From contig CM057235.1 in NCBI GenBank assembly GCA_029891385.1, positions 20,825,120 through 20,889,119 on the forward strand: DNA of 64,000 bases, written 5' to 3'. Shown in pieces: positions 12,101-22,468 of this stretch (within the stretch, counting starts at the first letter, position 1; each line of letters starts with the position of its first letter). This DNA is from Erythroxylum novogranatense. Taxonomy: Eukaryota; Streptophyta; Magnoliopsida; Malpighiales; Erythroxylaceae. A program made the position numbers and the translations under genes. The notes under the pieces were generated by a model that was not told the DNA's origin, did not search any database, and worked only from the letters and a program-made list of their open reading frames with translations.

Positions 12101-12326
12101 GAGTTCAGATCCTCTGTCTAATGCTACCGTGTCTTATTCTGTCCAATGGCCAAACGACGTCGTTTTGTCATAAAAATTTGGCAGAGACATTAGATAGAGG
12201 ACAGATGCCTGTGGGATCCACCCACAGGCACTGTTTTCAAGCCAAATCGGAAGTCAGCTTTGGATTTCAAGACAAATTTTTGTACTTCTGTTCTTATGCA
12301 GTACTGGACTAATTTTAAAACATGTT
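12101..12326 (-). repeat. Dispersed repeat, copy A (reverse orientation)
   Basis: The reverse complement closely matches 40405-40617 and, in part, 30475-30598. It contains the self-complementary words AAACGACGTCGTTT (about 12153-12166) and a hairpin built from GCCTGTGG and CCACAGGC (about 12206-12230). The similarity continues into the adjoining ATT-rich tract (about 12330-12580 against about 40085-40370 reversed), so the unit is larger than its GC-richer end. It is probably a non-autonomous transposon; the termini were not resolved. Confidence 0.8.
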
Positions 12327-13059
12327 TATTATTATTTATGAGTTATTGTTATTTCCATTATTGTAAATACTATTAAATATTATTATTAAAATAGTTATTA
12401 TTATTAAATTTGTTGTCGTTATCATTAAATTCCTTTTAATAAATTTATTAATCTTTTGTTATATTTATTATTATAATTATTATTAGTATTAGTATTATTA
12501 TTATAATTACAATATTTGATATGATTATTAAATTTATTAATTATTTTAATAATAATAATTATTATTATAAGTTTTATAAATAAATAAAATAAATAGTTTT
12601 AATCTTATATATAATATTTATTACAAAATTATTATATTTTATTAAATCATTTAAAATATATATCTTGAAGATATTTTTATTCTTAATTTTATTTATTAAT
12701 AATTATAAATTAAACTATTCTTAATTTCATCTATAATTAGTATTATATAATTAAATGTACAACATTCAATTAAATTGGTTATAATTTTATTAATAATTAA
12801 GTAATATATTTAATTAATATTAAATCATATTATGAAAAAGTTTATAAAAGTTGAAATTATATCTTTCCACAAAGTGCCAGCCTCGACGCACCGTTTCAAT
12901 CACACGCTTGGTCAAGAGAGTAACGAACCAAAGCATCTAAAGTGGTTCGACAACCTAGCACGTAGAAAGATAACTAGCAGGGTAAGGCCACGCAAATGCG
13001 TCGCAATAATGCCCTGCTAAGTTAGTCAGTTATATTATTGTATAATTTTGATGCATAAG
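12327..13059. repeat. AT-rich tract with ATT/TAA motifs; no gene
   Basis: Mostly ATT-type low-complexity sequence up to about 12835. A GC-richer patch, 12880-13020, has an open frame of 62 codons with no recognisable motif; it is probably not a gene. Confidence 0.7.
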
Positions 13060-13848
13060 TTAAGTATTAATCAAAATTAGTTATAAATTTAAAATAAGTT
13101 AAGTTATGCCAGGTAAATTAATTCTTTCTAAAAATTGTTAAATATTAAAATAATATAAGACTACTTCCTTTTGGATTGCCAGGAAGCACTTAAGATAACT
13201 TGTGAACCACGTGTGAAAAAACATGTCCGTAATTATGTAGAAAATGTTGTAGTATCCACCACTCAAATTCCAGAGGGAAATGTTATTATAGATTGGTGCA
13301 CAATGGCTCCTAATTCACCCGAAGAGGAGAAGCTTCTTTAAGTCACTATTGTGCTTTTTTTTTCTTTTATCTTTGCTATTTTGAAATTTTCTTTTCTTTG
13401 TGTCAGTATTAGCTTAAAGAAGTTAATTTAACCGGTCACAAGTTAGGGGTTAATGAATTCTTTCTGAAAATAAATTATTAAGACAAGACAACAAAATGGT
13501 GCAATTCATTGATTACAAATGGCAAATTGTTAAAGATTAAAGTAATATAAGGTAATACTAATAAATATTAAGTGCAAAAAAATCTTAGTTGATTTTATCA
13601 AAATAAATATTAAGTATAAATCAAAATTAATTATAAATTTAAAATAAATTAACTTATACCAAGTCAATTAATTCTTTCTAAAAATTGTTAAAGATTAAAA
13701 TAATATAAGATTACTTCTTTTTGGATTGCGAGGAAGTACTTGAGATAACTTGTGAACCACGTCTGAAAAAACATGTCCGTAATTATGTAGAAAATGTTGT
13801 AGTGTCCACCACTCAAACTCCAGAGGGAAATGTTGTTATAGATTTTTT
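13060..13848. repeat. Tandem duplication, two units about 545 bp apart
   Basis: Positions 13060-13305 and 13610-13848 are near-identical, including about 130 bp of intron-like AT-rich sequence and an exon piece (described in separate entries). The intervening sequence 13342-13609 is not coding. This indicates a local segmental duplication before the retrotransposon inserted at 13952. Confidence 0.85.
13193..13341 (+). pseudogene. SPT6-like transcription elongation factor exon fragment, copy 1
   Basis: After a TTGCCAG acceptor the frame reads EALKITCEPRVKKHVRNYVE, then NVVVSTTQIPEGNVIID. This matches the central part of plant SPT6 (SPT6L), a histone chaperone that travels with RNA polymerase II. 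The segment that should follow (FHQF...REKP) is deleted: after IID the DNA jumps to GCACAATGGCTCCTAATTC, which in another frame encodes the AQWLLI motif that comes later in the protein. It then reads EEEKLL to TAA 13339-13341. The internal deletion with a frame change makes this copy a pseudogene. No neighbouring SPT6 exons are visible. Confidence 0.7.
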
Positions 13849-13928
13849 CCATTAGTTTCCAAGCGTGAAGTAGCTACGTGAAAGTGCTATCAAAATGTTT
13901 AAAGGCGCACAATGGCTCTTAATTCAAA
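13733..13928 (+). pseudogene. SPT6-like exon fragment, copy 2, cut by LTR element
   Basis: This second copy of the same exon keeps the segment missing from copy 1. It reads IDFFH-stop-FPSVK-stop-LRES... (in-frame TAG stops) and ends AQWLLIQ at about 13926. Two stops replace expected Gln and Trp codons. The homology stops just before CTCGCTAGGG, a short GC-rich palindromic target into which the Tekay-like element inserted 23 bp later. Comparing the two copies shows the ancestral exon was longer and that copy 1 lost about 60 bp. Confidence 0.7.
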
Positions 13929-13951
13929 TCCTCGCTAGGGGGAGCGCTCGC

Positions 13952-16900
13952 TGTAACATCCCAACTCCCATAGGAAGGGTTATTTTGGTAAATTGGGATG
14001 AGTTAGAAGTATTGCATTAGGTCTCGGCATGAACTCACAAAGATATAGCTTTTATGATTATGGATTTGGTTGCACATACACGAGTAAACATGCATTCATG
14101 ATATTCCGGCTTAGGTTTTAAATTGTGTTCTTTGTTAAATTTATGGGACAATGGCTTTTGAAAAATTATTCGAGTGCGCCATTAAGTGTTTTATATTTTA
14201 AAGGATTTTAAGGAATTTTTCTGGATTTTTCCGGAGAAAATTTCCGGATCGGAAAAATCGCCAATTGGCGAACCGGTCGATTTTCGGTAGCGAAAATTTC
14301 TACCCAATGGCACTGTAATATTGGGTATATTAGTTTAGAATTGTAATTGGGATCATTTGAGTTGATTGGGTTCATTTTTGATCTGGATTATAATATATTA
14401 TGTTGACTTTCCTTTAAAGCTTGGAACCTATCACATTTTGCCACCAAAACCATTATTTAATGTTTTGTCTTCTTTATCCCTCATCCACGAGTTCTCTTCT
14501 TGTTAGAGTTAAAACACATTAATTTTGGAAGACTTGATCTCCTCTCATCCAAACCTTATTTTTCCCTTCCTCGTGAATTTCTCTTCTTTCTTCGTTGGTG
14601 GCTCCTTCTTACAAGATAGATTCTTGTTCTTTTGGCTTGCTCTTTCTTCCTTCTCTTGTAAAGCTAGCTTAAACCTTGAGAAGATGATGATATGCATGGT
14701 TGTGGTGATAGCCATAGGTTTTGGTAAAGGTTGAGAGGTGTGAGTGAACTTGAAGAAGTAAGGAATATCTAAAGCTTGAACTTGTCTAAGGTAAGAAATA
14801 TAGTTGTTTACATGCTTTTGGTAGGTAGAAGCATGCATGGAGACTATATATATATGAACTTGATCATCATAGGGGGTAGGTTTTAATGGGTGTAATTATG
14901 TGCTTGTGTATGGATGAATGAATGATGAATAAATGATTATAGTTTTCCTTAAATTTGGATTGAGTTTGTTAGCTTAGATGAATGGAAAACCTTTAGGAAG
15001 ATGAATTGTGTGGTTGCTGCCAATTATGTATAATTCTAGAAGTGTATGTTGAAATGAGCTTGTGGATGAATTAGAGGTAAAATTTGAGGCTTAGTGAAGT
15101 GTTATAGATGTTAGAAGTGAAAGGAGTTAGATTAATGTTGAATGCTGGAAATTGAGTTTTGAACCTATGGTACTGTTTTGATCATAATTAATTGTGTAGA
15201 AATGCAAATGAGGTGAGGTTTGTGCCCAAGTAAACTTTGGGATGTTGGCTTCATTTTAGTGTGAAATAGGTGTTATTAAATTATAATGTGAGAAGGTCGA
15301 AAATTGGCATGGAAAGTTTCTGTTTTGTTGGCTGTGAACAGTATCCGCAAATGTGTTTAATGAATTTTTCTGATTTTTCTAAATTAATTGGTATGGAATT
15401 AGGAAAATGGTCTTCATGAAAGTTGTAGCCTATTGAATTAGCTTTCCATTGCCACTGATCTTGCTATTTTTCGAGTTTTATGTTAGGAGATAGGACCTGA
15501 TTACTGATGACTGTTTTCATGCATTGGCTGAAACCTAGCTGGATTGGCACATTTAGTGCACTTTTGGGTTTGGAGGAATTTTAGGAATTTTTGTGATTTG
15601 ATTTGGGGTTTGCATTGTACTGAAGAGTTTTAGATATCAGACTGATCTTGAACATGGTATATGGCTTCTAATTTTTGGAGGTCAGATGTGGGAAATATGG
15701 AATTTCAAAATCTGGACCTACTTTGTGATGTTAAGTGTTGTTTAGGTCAGAAACTTGCATGACAGATTTGAAACTGTTAGAGGCTGAATTGGAGTTTGGT
15801 TATTTCAGGAAGAATTGAAGTTTGGGATTTTATCTTTTCAGGAATATAAAGCTCTGATTTTAATGACTTGTCTACAGGGAGTTATGTTAGTTATAAAGTT
15901 ACTGCTCAAATTGCATAGTTTCAGGAACAGTAACATTGAGTGAATTAATTGACTTGTTTAGCAATGGAATCTGATTTTGGGTTGTTCATGAAAGTTGTAG
16001 AGGACATTGTGAACTGATTGAGCATATTTATGTGGTAATTTTTAGCTGATTAATCAGTGAGTCCTCGCATTTGTGAGTTACTGTCCTATATCTATGAGTT
16101 TTGAGTAAGCAGTATCTTGGATGGGATTTTTGACACCCTTAGAGGTTGAATTGATTTTTATGGTCTTCTTGAGAGTTGTAGAGCTTTTCATAAGCTTTCC
16201 AATGAGGTATAGTGTGTATTTTTCTGATTTGTGTGCTAAAAGTTAGAGTAATTGGAAATTAAGATTGAAATCTGGAAAAAAAAGGGCGAGGCAGCGGTGG
16301 AAACTCGCCGCCTCATGGCGACGCTTTGCCTCGCCCTCGCGAGATTGAGAGGCTGGTCGCGAGGCGACGCCTCCCGCATGACAAGTGAGGCGATTTAGCC
16401 TCGAGAGGCGACGCCTCGCCCATGAGGCGGGCGCCTGCTTCAAAGATATATATATATATAATTATTTTTATTTTAATTATTATTTGTTATTAAAAGGTAC
16501 AATTGTTCTTTTGTCAATTTCTTTTCCGTCCGACGTCCGATTGACCTGATTCTTGAGGCATCGGATTCGTAGAATATTTAATTTCATTTGGTGAGAATTT
16601 GGGAATTTTTGGACGGGAAATTGACGTGGCCCTAATAATTGTTCTAGAATCATCTGCTTTGTTTAATCGGGGACCTATAGAGGTCCTAATTGCGCACCGT
16701 CACCTATAGTTTTCTAATTTTAGACGGATTTTGTGGTGAGAAAATTTAGATTAGGGCGGAATGCCATGAACATGCATTATACACGCTTTAAGGATTCCAT
16801 GTGCATTATTTGATCGCTTTAATTATACATTGGTAATGTGAATTTATTTCAATTGCTATAGAGGCTCGGTTGGACCGCTGCTCCACTGACGTTATGGAGA

Positions 16901-17883
16901 CTTCCGGCATTAGCTGAAGTTATTAGGTGAGTAACCTAGTTGGTTCCTCAACCTTTATGTGTTTACTATTTTGCAACTATGCCATGGGGATAATGGAGGA
17001 TTTATATGTGTTTGATTTGCTTGATTTCGACCATAGGTGTCTCAAATATCTGAATCGTGATATAGAAGTGTTATGTATGAATTTCATGGGATTGCCTATG
17101 AGTGTCTTATATGAATTTGGATCTGATACGCTATTGATTTGGATATATTGACATATGCATTTCATGCATAACGGCATGATCAAGAATTGGCGCCAGTGAC
17201 GGAAGCGACCCAACGAGAGCTTATAGCTCAACGTGATTGGGCCTCGAGCCCACAAAAGATACTGAGCCTATGGCTCACCGAGTAATGCGCCTTAATGGGA
17301 CGATTTGAGCGCCACCACAACAATGTAATAAATCGAAAAGCGCCTCATATACATTTCATATGCATTTAAATTGGTTCCATTGATCGATATGATAATTCGT
17401 GGTATTATTGAATGTGATTTGGTGAAATAATTATGTGACTCTCGTATATGCATGAATTGGGTGAACCATCGATGATGGTTCTCACCGAGTTCGCAAACTC
17501 ACCCAAAATTGCAAATTATTTTTCAGACCGAGACAGTTGACTCATAGCTCGGATAGACTTTTCCCGCCGTGTAGATTGAGTTGGCAAGAGAAGTCATGGC
17601 ACATGTGCTCGGTCACCGTCACTTTTGGAGGGATGACCTAGTTAGCTTTCGCTTGATTTTCTTTTGAGACTTGTATGACACTTTCGGTTGTATAAATTAT
17701 CGCTTGAGGATATGAAATGAGAAAGTTATGTCTTAAAAAATTAGTGAATTCCATACTCTTCGCTTTATAATACATTGATGCCATGTGGAGTTGGTAGTTT
17801 GTTCAGAAGCGCACCTTTATCGTAGGGTGTGTATCGAAATGACCTACTGCTGCCCGACATCTCCTATGGTAAGGGGTGCTACA
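13952..17883 (+). repeat. 5' LTR of the Tekay-like element
   Basis: Length 3,932 bp, TGT...ACA. It contains imperfect modules about 180-200 bp long between 15380 and 16230, a GC-rich palindromic island at 16278-16440, a leader block with a splice-donor-like AG/GTGAGTAACC at 16926, and a hairpin block AACCATCGATGATGGTT at about 17464. Confidence 0.95.
16278..16440. repeat. GC-rich palindromic island inside the 5' LTR
   Basis: In otherwise AT-rich DNA, this block is packed with GAGGCG, GCCTCG and CTCGCGAG words in both orientations. It shares CTCGCCCTCGCGAGATTG with the 50-bp tandem array at 29751-29890. The 3' LTR has its counterpart at 24797-24945. Confidence 0.85.
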
Positions 17884-17886
17884 TTA

Positions 17887-17905
17887 GGTGGTATCGAGCA
17901 TGGTT
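17887..17905 (+). other. Primer binding site (initiator Met tRNA type)
   Basis: The sequence TGGTATCGAGC begins 4-5 bp after the LTR. It is the complement of the 3' end of plant initiator tRNA-Met (expected TGGTATCAGAGC) with one A of a CAG missing. Confidence 0.85.
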
Positions 17906-17999
17906 TGGCATCTGCTGGGACTAGTATATAATTAGGCTTGAATTATCGTGAGAAACGATAAACCGATCGAGTTCTTGTTTGTTATAGGTCATCCGATTT

Positions 18000-18960
18000 G
18001 GTGATCGATAGATCAACCAAACCGACCAGGATCTGCTGGAGCTAGCAGAGAGTCCCGGTGCCTCGATCCGAGGAGTTACCTCTAGAGTCCCCGTGAGACG
18101 GAGAGGAGATATGATTTGTCATTAAGTGGGGGTATCGACTTCTATGGCGATCTGAGACTTACCGAGGCCGAGAGTTGGCCGGAGAGGACCGAGAGAGTTC
18201 TCGATCAGATGGATCATGAACTCGATGAGAGGTTCGATTATGCAAGATATCTCTCGCAGGCCCAAATTTTATACATGGTGGAAGACTGTTCCGGCAGCAC
18301 CACGTGCCTTGCTTACTCGACACGGGCGGACTTTTGAGGACTTTCAGAGATAACTATATGCCCAAGGTGTATCTCGAAATGAAGATGCAGGAATTCTTGA
18401 GTCGAGACAGGTAGGATGACATGAGCAGTACGAGGTGAGGTTTAATGAGTTGATGGGGTATGCGGCCACTGTGGTTTCTACCGAGATGATAGGTGCCGGA
18501 GGTTTGAGATGGGGTTGAATTTGGAGATCCGCGCCGGACCGGCTGCGTCGATATGGGCTCTTTTATAGAGTTGAGAGCTGCTTCACGCGAGAGTAGAGCG
18601 ATTGTGAGACAGAGACAATGAGAGATGGGTCAGGGTCCAGAGGAAAGAGAGTTAGTGATACCGTGGTAGCTCTGGTAGAGTTTTAGCAGCGCCAGAGCGG
18701 GACCTTTAGATCTTCGTGAGGGTCCGCATACCGGTTTTGGGCGTAGAGGTAGATTTGTGCAGATCGGGCGATGGCGGTGGTAGTGGCAGAGGTTTTGGGC
18801 GATGCCCCATTCTGTGAGCACTGTGAGAAGAGACATTTTGAGAGTTCGGCGATTGACCTGAGCTTGCCTTAAATGCGGCTCCATGGATCATCGATTCGGA
18901 TTGCCTGACCACATTGAGCTCGGTCTGCAGGTAGTGGCTGAGCCGGAGTAGCACCACCGC
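18000..18960 (+). pseudogene. gag (capsid/nucleocapsid) remnant of the Tekay-like element
   Basis: Frameshifted pieces of a Ty3/gypsy gag. A gag-domain stretch reads YEVRFNELMGYAATVVSTE at 18429-18485. Further on are a basic, Arg/Gly-rich linker and a zinc-knuckle region (18810-18905) with CEHCEKRHF, then KCGSMDHRF. Gag would package element RNA in cytoplasmic virus-like particles. No frame longer than about 70 codons persists. Confidence 0.8.
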
Positions 18961-19079
18961 ATGAGAGAGTAGAGTGGGTGGATCCGGACGTGGATCGCAG
19001 TAGAGGCCGAGGTAGAGGCCGTGGTAGAGTAGAGGATCCTTTGTGAGGATCGAGGGTCGGGCACCACCACGCCACTGAG

Positions 19080-19480
19080 CCGTGTCTACGCCATGACGAG
19101 GCGGAGGCCCAGATTCCCCGATGTTGTGGGCTGGTATGTTACTTATTTCGATATCGAGGCGCATGCATTCGGATCCCGGATCCACGATTCTTTATCGCAC
19201 CTCATATGGCATCTAGGTTGCATGGGGATAGGGAAAGGCTATCAGATGGGCTAGAGGTGAGTACACCTCTAGGTACTACTATCAGATTGGGAGAGGTTCG
19301 AGGATGCTTGATCCGATTGATCAAGCGGTGTTGAGGCGCACCTTATAGTATTACCTCCGAGAGATCGATGTGATTCGGGATGGATCGTTGACGCCCATAG
19401 GGCTATTATGGACCGCTATACCAAGGAGGTTGTGTTGGAGTCTCCCGTCGACTAGAGCAAAGGTTCGAGGAGTTAGCCAG
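19080..19480 (+). pseudogene. Aspartic protease remnant of the Tekay-like element
   Basis: The retropepsin active site appears as DPGSTHS (19170-19192 region, frame shifted by one base within the motif), preceded by VYAMTRR and VAGMLLI-type sequence typical of the gag-protease boundary in Tekay elements. In life it would process the polyprotein. Confidence 0.75.
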
Positions 19481-19599
19481 CAAAGGCCACCGGATGATCT
19501 CTTTCCTTAGTGCCCCGAGATTGATGCAGGAGGTCGTGAGGCATATCGCTCATGTGGTTGACACCAGAGTTGGCAGAGGCTTCGGATATTCCGTGGTTA

Positions 19600-20790
19600 G
19601 GGAATTTCGGATGTGTTTCTGATGAGTTACCGGTTTGCCGCGGATCGGGAGACGTAGTTTACTATTGACCTCGTTCAGTAATCGCCCTATATCTATACCT
19701 CCATATAGGATGGCACTGTGGAACCGAGGGAGCTTAAGGCTCGATTCAGTGAGTTCTTTGGAGAAGGGGTTTATTAGACCTAGTGTCTCACCATGGGAGC
19801 TCCGCTTTGTTTGTAAAGAAAAGGATGGGACTTTGAGGTCACAGCATCGATTATAGGCGGTGAATCGGTGACAATGAAGAATAAGTATCCACCGCCTAGG
19901 ATCGATGACTTATTTGATCGATTCTGAGGAGCCTGTGTGTTCACCAAGTTAGATCTGCGATCCGTTATTATCGCTTGAAGATTGCAGAGGCCGATGTGCC
20001 TAAGAGCGCCTTTAGGAGCAGGTATGGGCATTTCGAGTTTCTAGTGATGCCGTTTGGGTTGACTAATGCCCCGGCAGCCTTCATGGCCTTGATGAATAAG
20101 GTATTTCAGCCCTACCTGGATCAGTTTGTTATTGTTTTATTGATGACATTTTAGTATATTCGAGGAAACGTATGTGAGCATAGTGAGCATTTGAGGATTG
20201 TATTACAGACGATGAAGGAGAGACAGTTATATGCCAAATTCAGTAAGTGTGAATTTTGGCTGGATCAGGTGATATTTTTGGGGCATATAGTGACTGGAGA
20301 GGGTATTCAGGTGGATCCTAGTAAGGTTGAGGCAGTGCTGAGGTGGGAGGCTCCTAGGAATGTGCCTGAGATTCGAGTTTCCTCGGATTGGTGGGTTATT
20401 ACCGGAGATTTGTCGAGGGTTCTCATTGATCTCAAATTTCTCGACAAAACTTCGAGGAAGAATGTGCCATTCAGATGGACCGAGGAGTGCCAAGAGTTTT
20501 GAGGAGCTAAAACATCGGCTGACTCTTCGCACCGGTGTTGGCTATTCCATCTGGACCGGAGGATTTGAGGTGTATAGCGATGCATCACATCGTGGATCGG
20601 GGTGTGTTACGATGCAGCATGGTAGAGTCATTGCCTATGCCTCGAGACAGCTTGAGGTCTCATGAGGTAAACTATCCTGCTCATGATTTGGAATTAGCTG
20701 CAGCTTGTGTTTGCATCAAGATTTGGAGGCATTACCGTATGGTGAGACCTTTCGATCTTCACAGCACCATAAGAGTTTGAGGTACCCGCT
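19600..20790 (+). pseudogene. Reverse transcriptase and RNase H remnant of the Tekay-like element
   Basis: RT blocks seen in different frames: [20 protein letters not shown] (about 20020-20080), the catalytic FIDDILVYS (20136-20162, with the two Asp of the YxDD-type site), then [20 protein letters not shown] and [20 protein letters not shown] (20227-20370). RNase H follows with EVYSDASHRGSGCV (about 20569-20610) and YASRQLE. At least four frame changes occur across the domain as written. Confidence 0.9.
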
Positions 20791-21099
20791 GAGCGAGAGA
20801 GTTAAATTTGAGACAGAGGAGATGGTTGGAGTTATCAAGGATTATGATTGCACCATCGAGTATCACCCGGGAAAGCCAATGTAGTGGCCGATGCTCGAGT
20901 AGAAAGTCACATTCTAGTCTTTCAGATTCGTGCAATGAGGTTGCCTAATTTGATTCAAATGAGGGCTTTGAATGTGCGGATGAATCTGGAGCGAGATGGA
21001 GTATTATTGGCTACACCGAGATCGAGACCGATGCTACCGGACAGATCGGGAGGGTTCGTGATAAGGATCCCGTTATGGTGAGACCGATTGAGAAAGTGA

Positions 21100-21920
21100 A
21101 GACCGATTCGAGATCCGAGTTTGATGTGAGAGATGAGACTTTATGGATGGGACAGAGGCTCTGTGCTGATGTGGATGATCTCGAGGCGAGAGATATTGGA
21201 GGAGGCTCATATGGCCACTTATGCTATGCATCCCGGTACTACCAAGATGTATAACACCCCAAGCAACATTTCGGTGGCTGGCATGAAGAAGCGGTAGCGG
21301 AGTTTGTATCCGATGTTTGACGTGTCGGCGAGTTAAGGCCGAGCACCGTGCTCCAAGAGGAAGTTTATTCGCTGCCCATTCCAGAGTGGAAATGGGAACG
21401 AATTACTATGGATTTCATTATGGGTTTGCTGGGGCGCCGAGGCGAAGATGATGCTATCTGGGTCATAGTGGACCGGTTACTAAATCGGCCCATTTCTTGC
21501 CAATGAGGGAGACTAATACCATGGATCATTGGCCCAAGTATGTGGTTGAGATAGTGAGACCGCATGGGGTCCCAAAGATGTCGATAGTGTCCGGCAGGAT
21601 CCCAGATTTACTTCGAGGTTCGCGAGTTTGCGATCGCTATGGGGACTAGGTCAACTTCAAGATGACTTTTCATCCTCGCATGTATGGGCGAGGAGAGGAC
21701 TATTAAGATCGCTGAGGATATGCTTGGGCATGTGTATTGGAGTTCGAGGAGCATGGGATCAAGATTCAGCCTTGATTGAGTTTGCATACAATAACCATTT
21801 TCACAAAGAGCATCGGGATGGCACCATATGAGGCACTTTATGGGCGACCGTAGATCGCCTCAGTATTGGGATGAGGAAGGGTGAGGATGATCGAGGTCCC
21901 GAGCTGATTCAGATACTGTT
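21100..21920 (+). pseudogene. Integrase remnant of the Tekay-like element
   Basis: The N-terminal zinc region appears near 21208 (ATYAMHPGTTKMY), followed by a CxRC-type piece. The core begins TMDFIMGL (21408-21431) with the first catalytic Asp, continues through VDRLL, then further pieces with SVSGR/PRFTSRF and ALIEFAYNNHF (about 21768). Frames change repeatedly. Confidence 0.85.
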
Positions 21921-22149
21921 GATAAGGTGAAGTCGATTCTGAGTCGCATCAAGCGCGGCTCAGATAAGCGTAAGAGCTATGTGGATCAAAGATAGAGGGA
22001 CATGGAGTATGATGTAGGCGAAAGAGTTTTCTTCGTGTGTCACCGTGGCGAGGTGTAATTGAGATTTGGCAAGAAGGGCAAGTTGAGCCCTAGGTACATT
22101 GGTCCGTATGAGATCACCGAGAGGATAGGACCTTTGGCCCATCGGTTAG

Positions 22150-22440
22150 CTTTGCCGAGTGAGATGTCCCAGCTTGCATGACGCCTTCCACGTGAGTATG
22201 CTCCGCAGATATCGGTCGATCCGACTCATGTGATTCCGGCTCAGAGATTGAGGTGTCGAGTAACTGAGTTATGTAGAGGAGCCGATCTGCATTGTCGGGT
22301 CACAGACAAGCGCTTGAGAAATAAGAGTATTCCATTGGTGAAGGTTCTTTGAGGAACCACTGACCGAGGAGGCTACCGGAGACCGAGGAGCATATGAGGA
22401 GACAATATCCTCATCTTTTCGATCAATCGTAAGAATTTCG
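22150..22440 (+). pseudogene. C-terminal chromodomain region of the Tekay-like integrase
   Basis: After HVSMLRRY-type sequence (22185-22215), the pieces LRNKSIPLVKVL (about 22314) and EEATG...EEHMRRQYPHLF (to about 22420) match the chromodomain tail of Del/Tekay integrases, which steers insertion toward methylated-histone chromatin. This places the element among the chromoviruses. Confidence 0.85.
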
Positions 22441-22468
22441 GGGACTAAATTTTATTAGGATGGAGAAT
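22434..22468 (+). other. Polypurine tract region of the Tekay-like element
   Basis: AATTTCGGGGACTAAATT is followed by AGGATGGAGAAT immediately before the 3' LTR. The same arrangement precedes the 3' LTRs at 36208 and 42853, where the upstream hairpin AATTTCG...CGAAATT is intact. Confidence 0.85.

Noticed and set aside
14525..14838. Frames of 69 and 97 codons that recur in both Tekay-like LTRs (14525-14838, 23078-23359)
   Set aside because: They are preserved only because the LTRs are copies; length changes between copies alter the ends and there is no homology.
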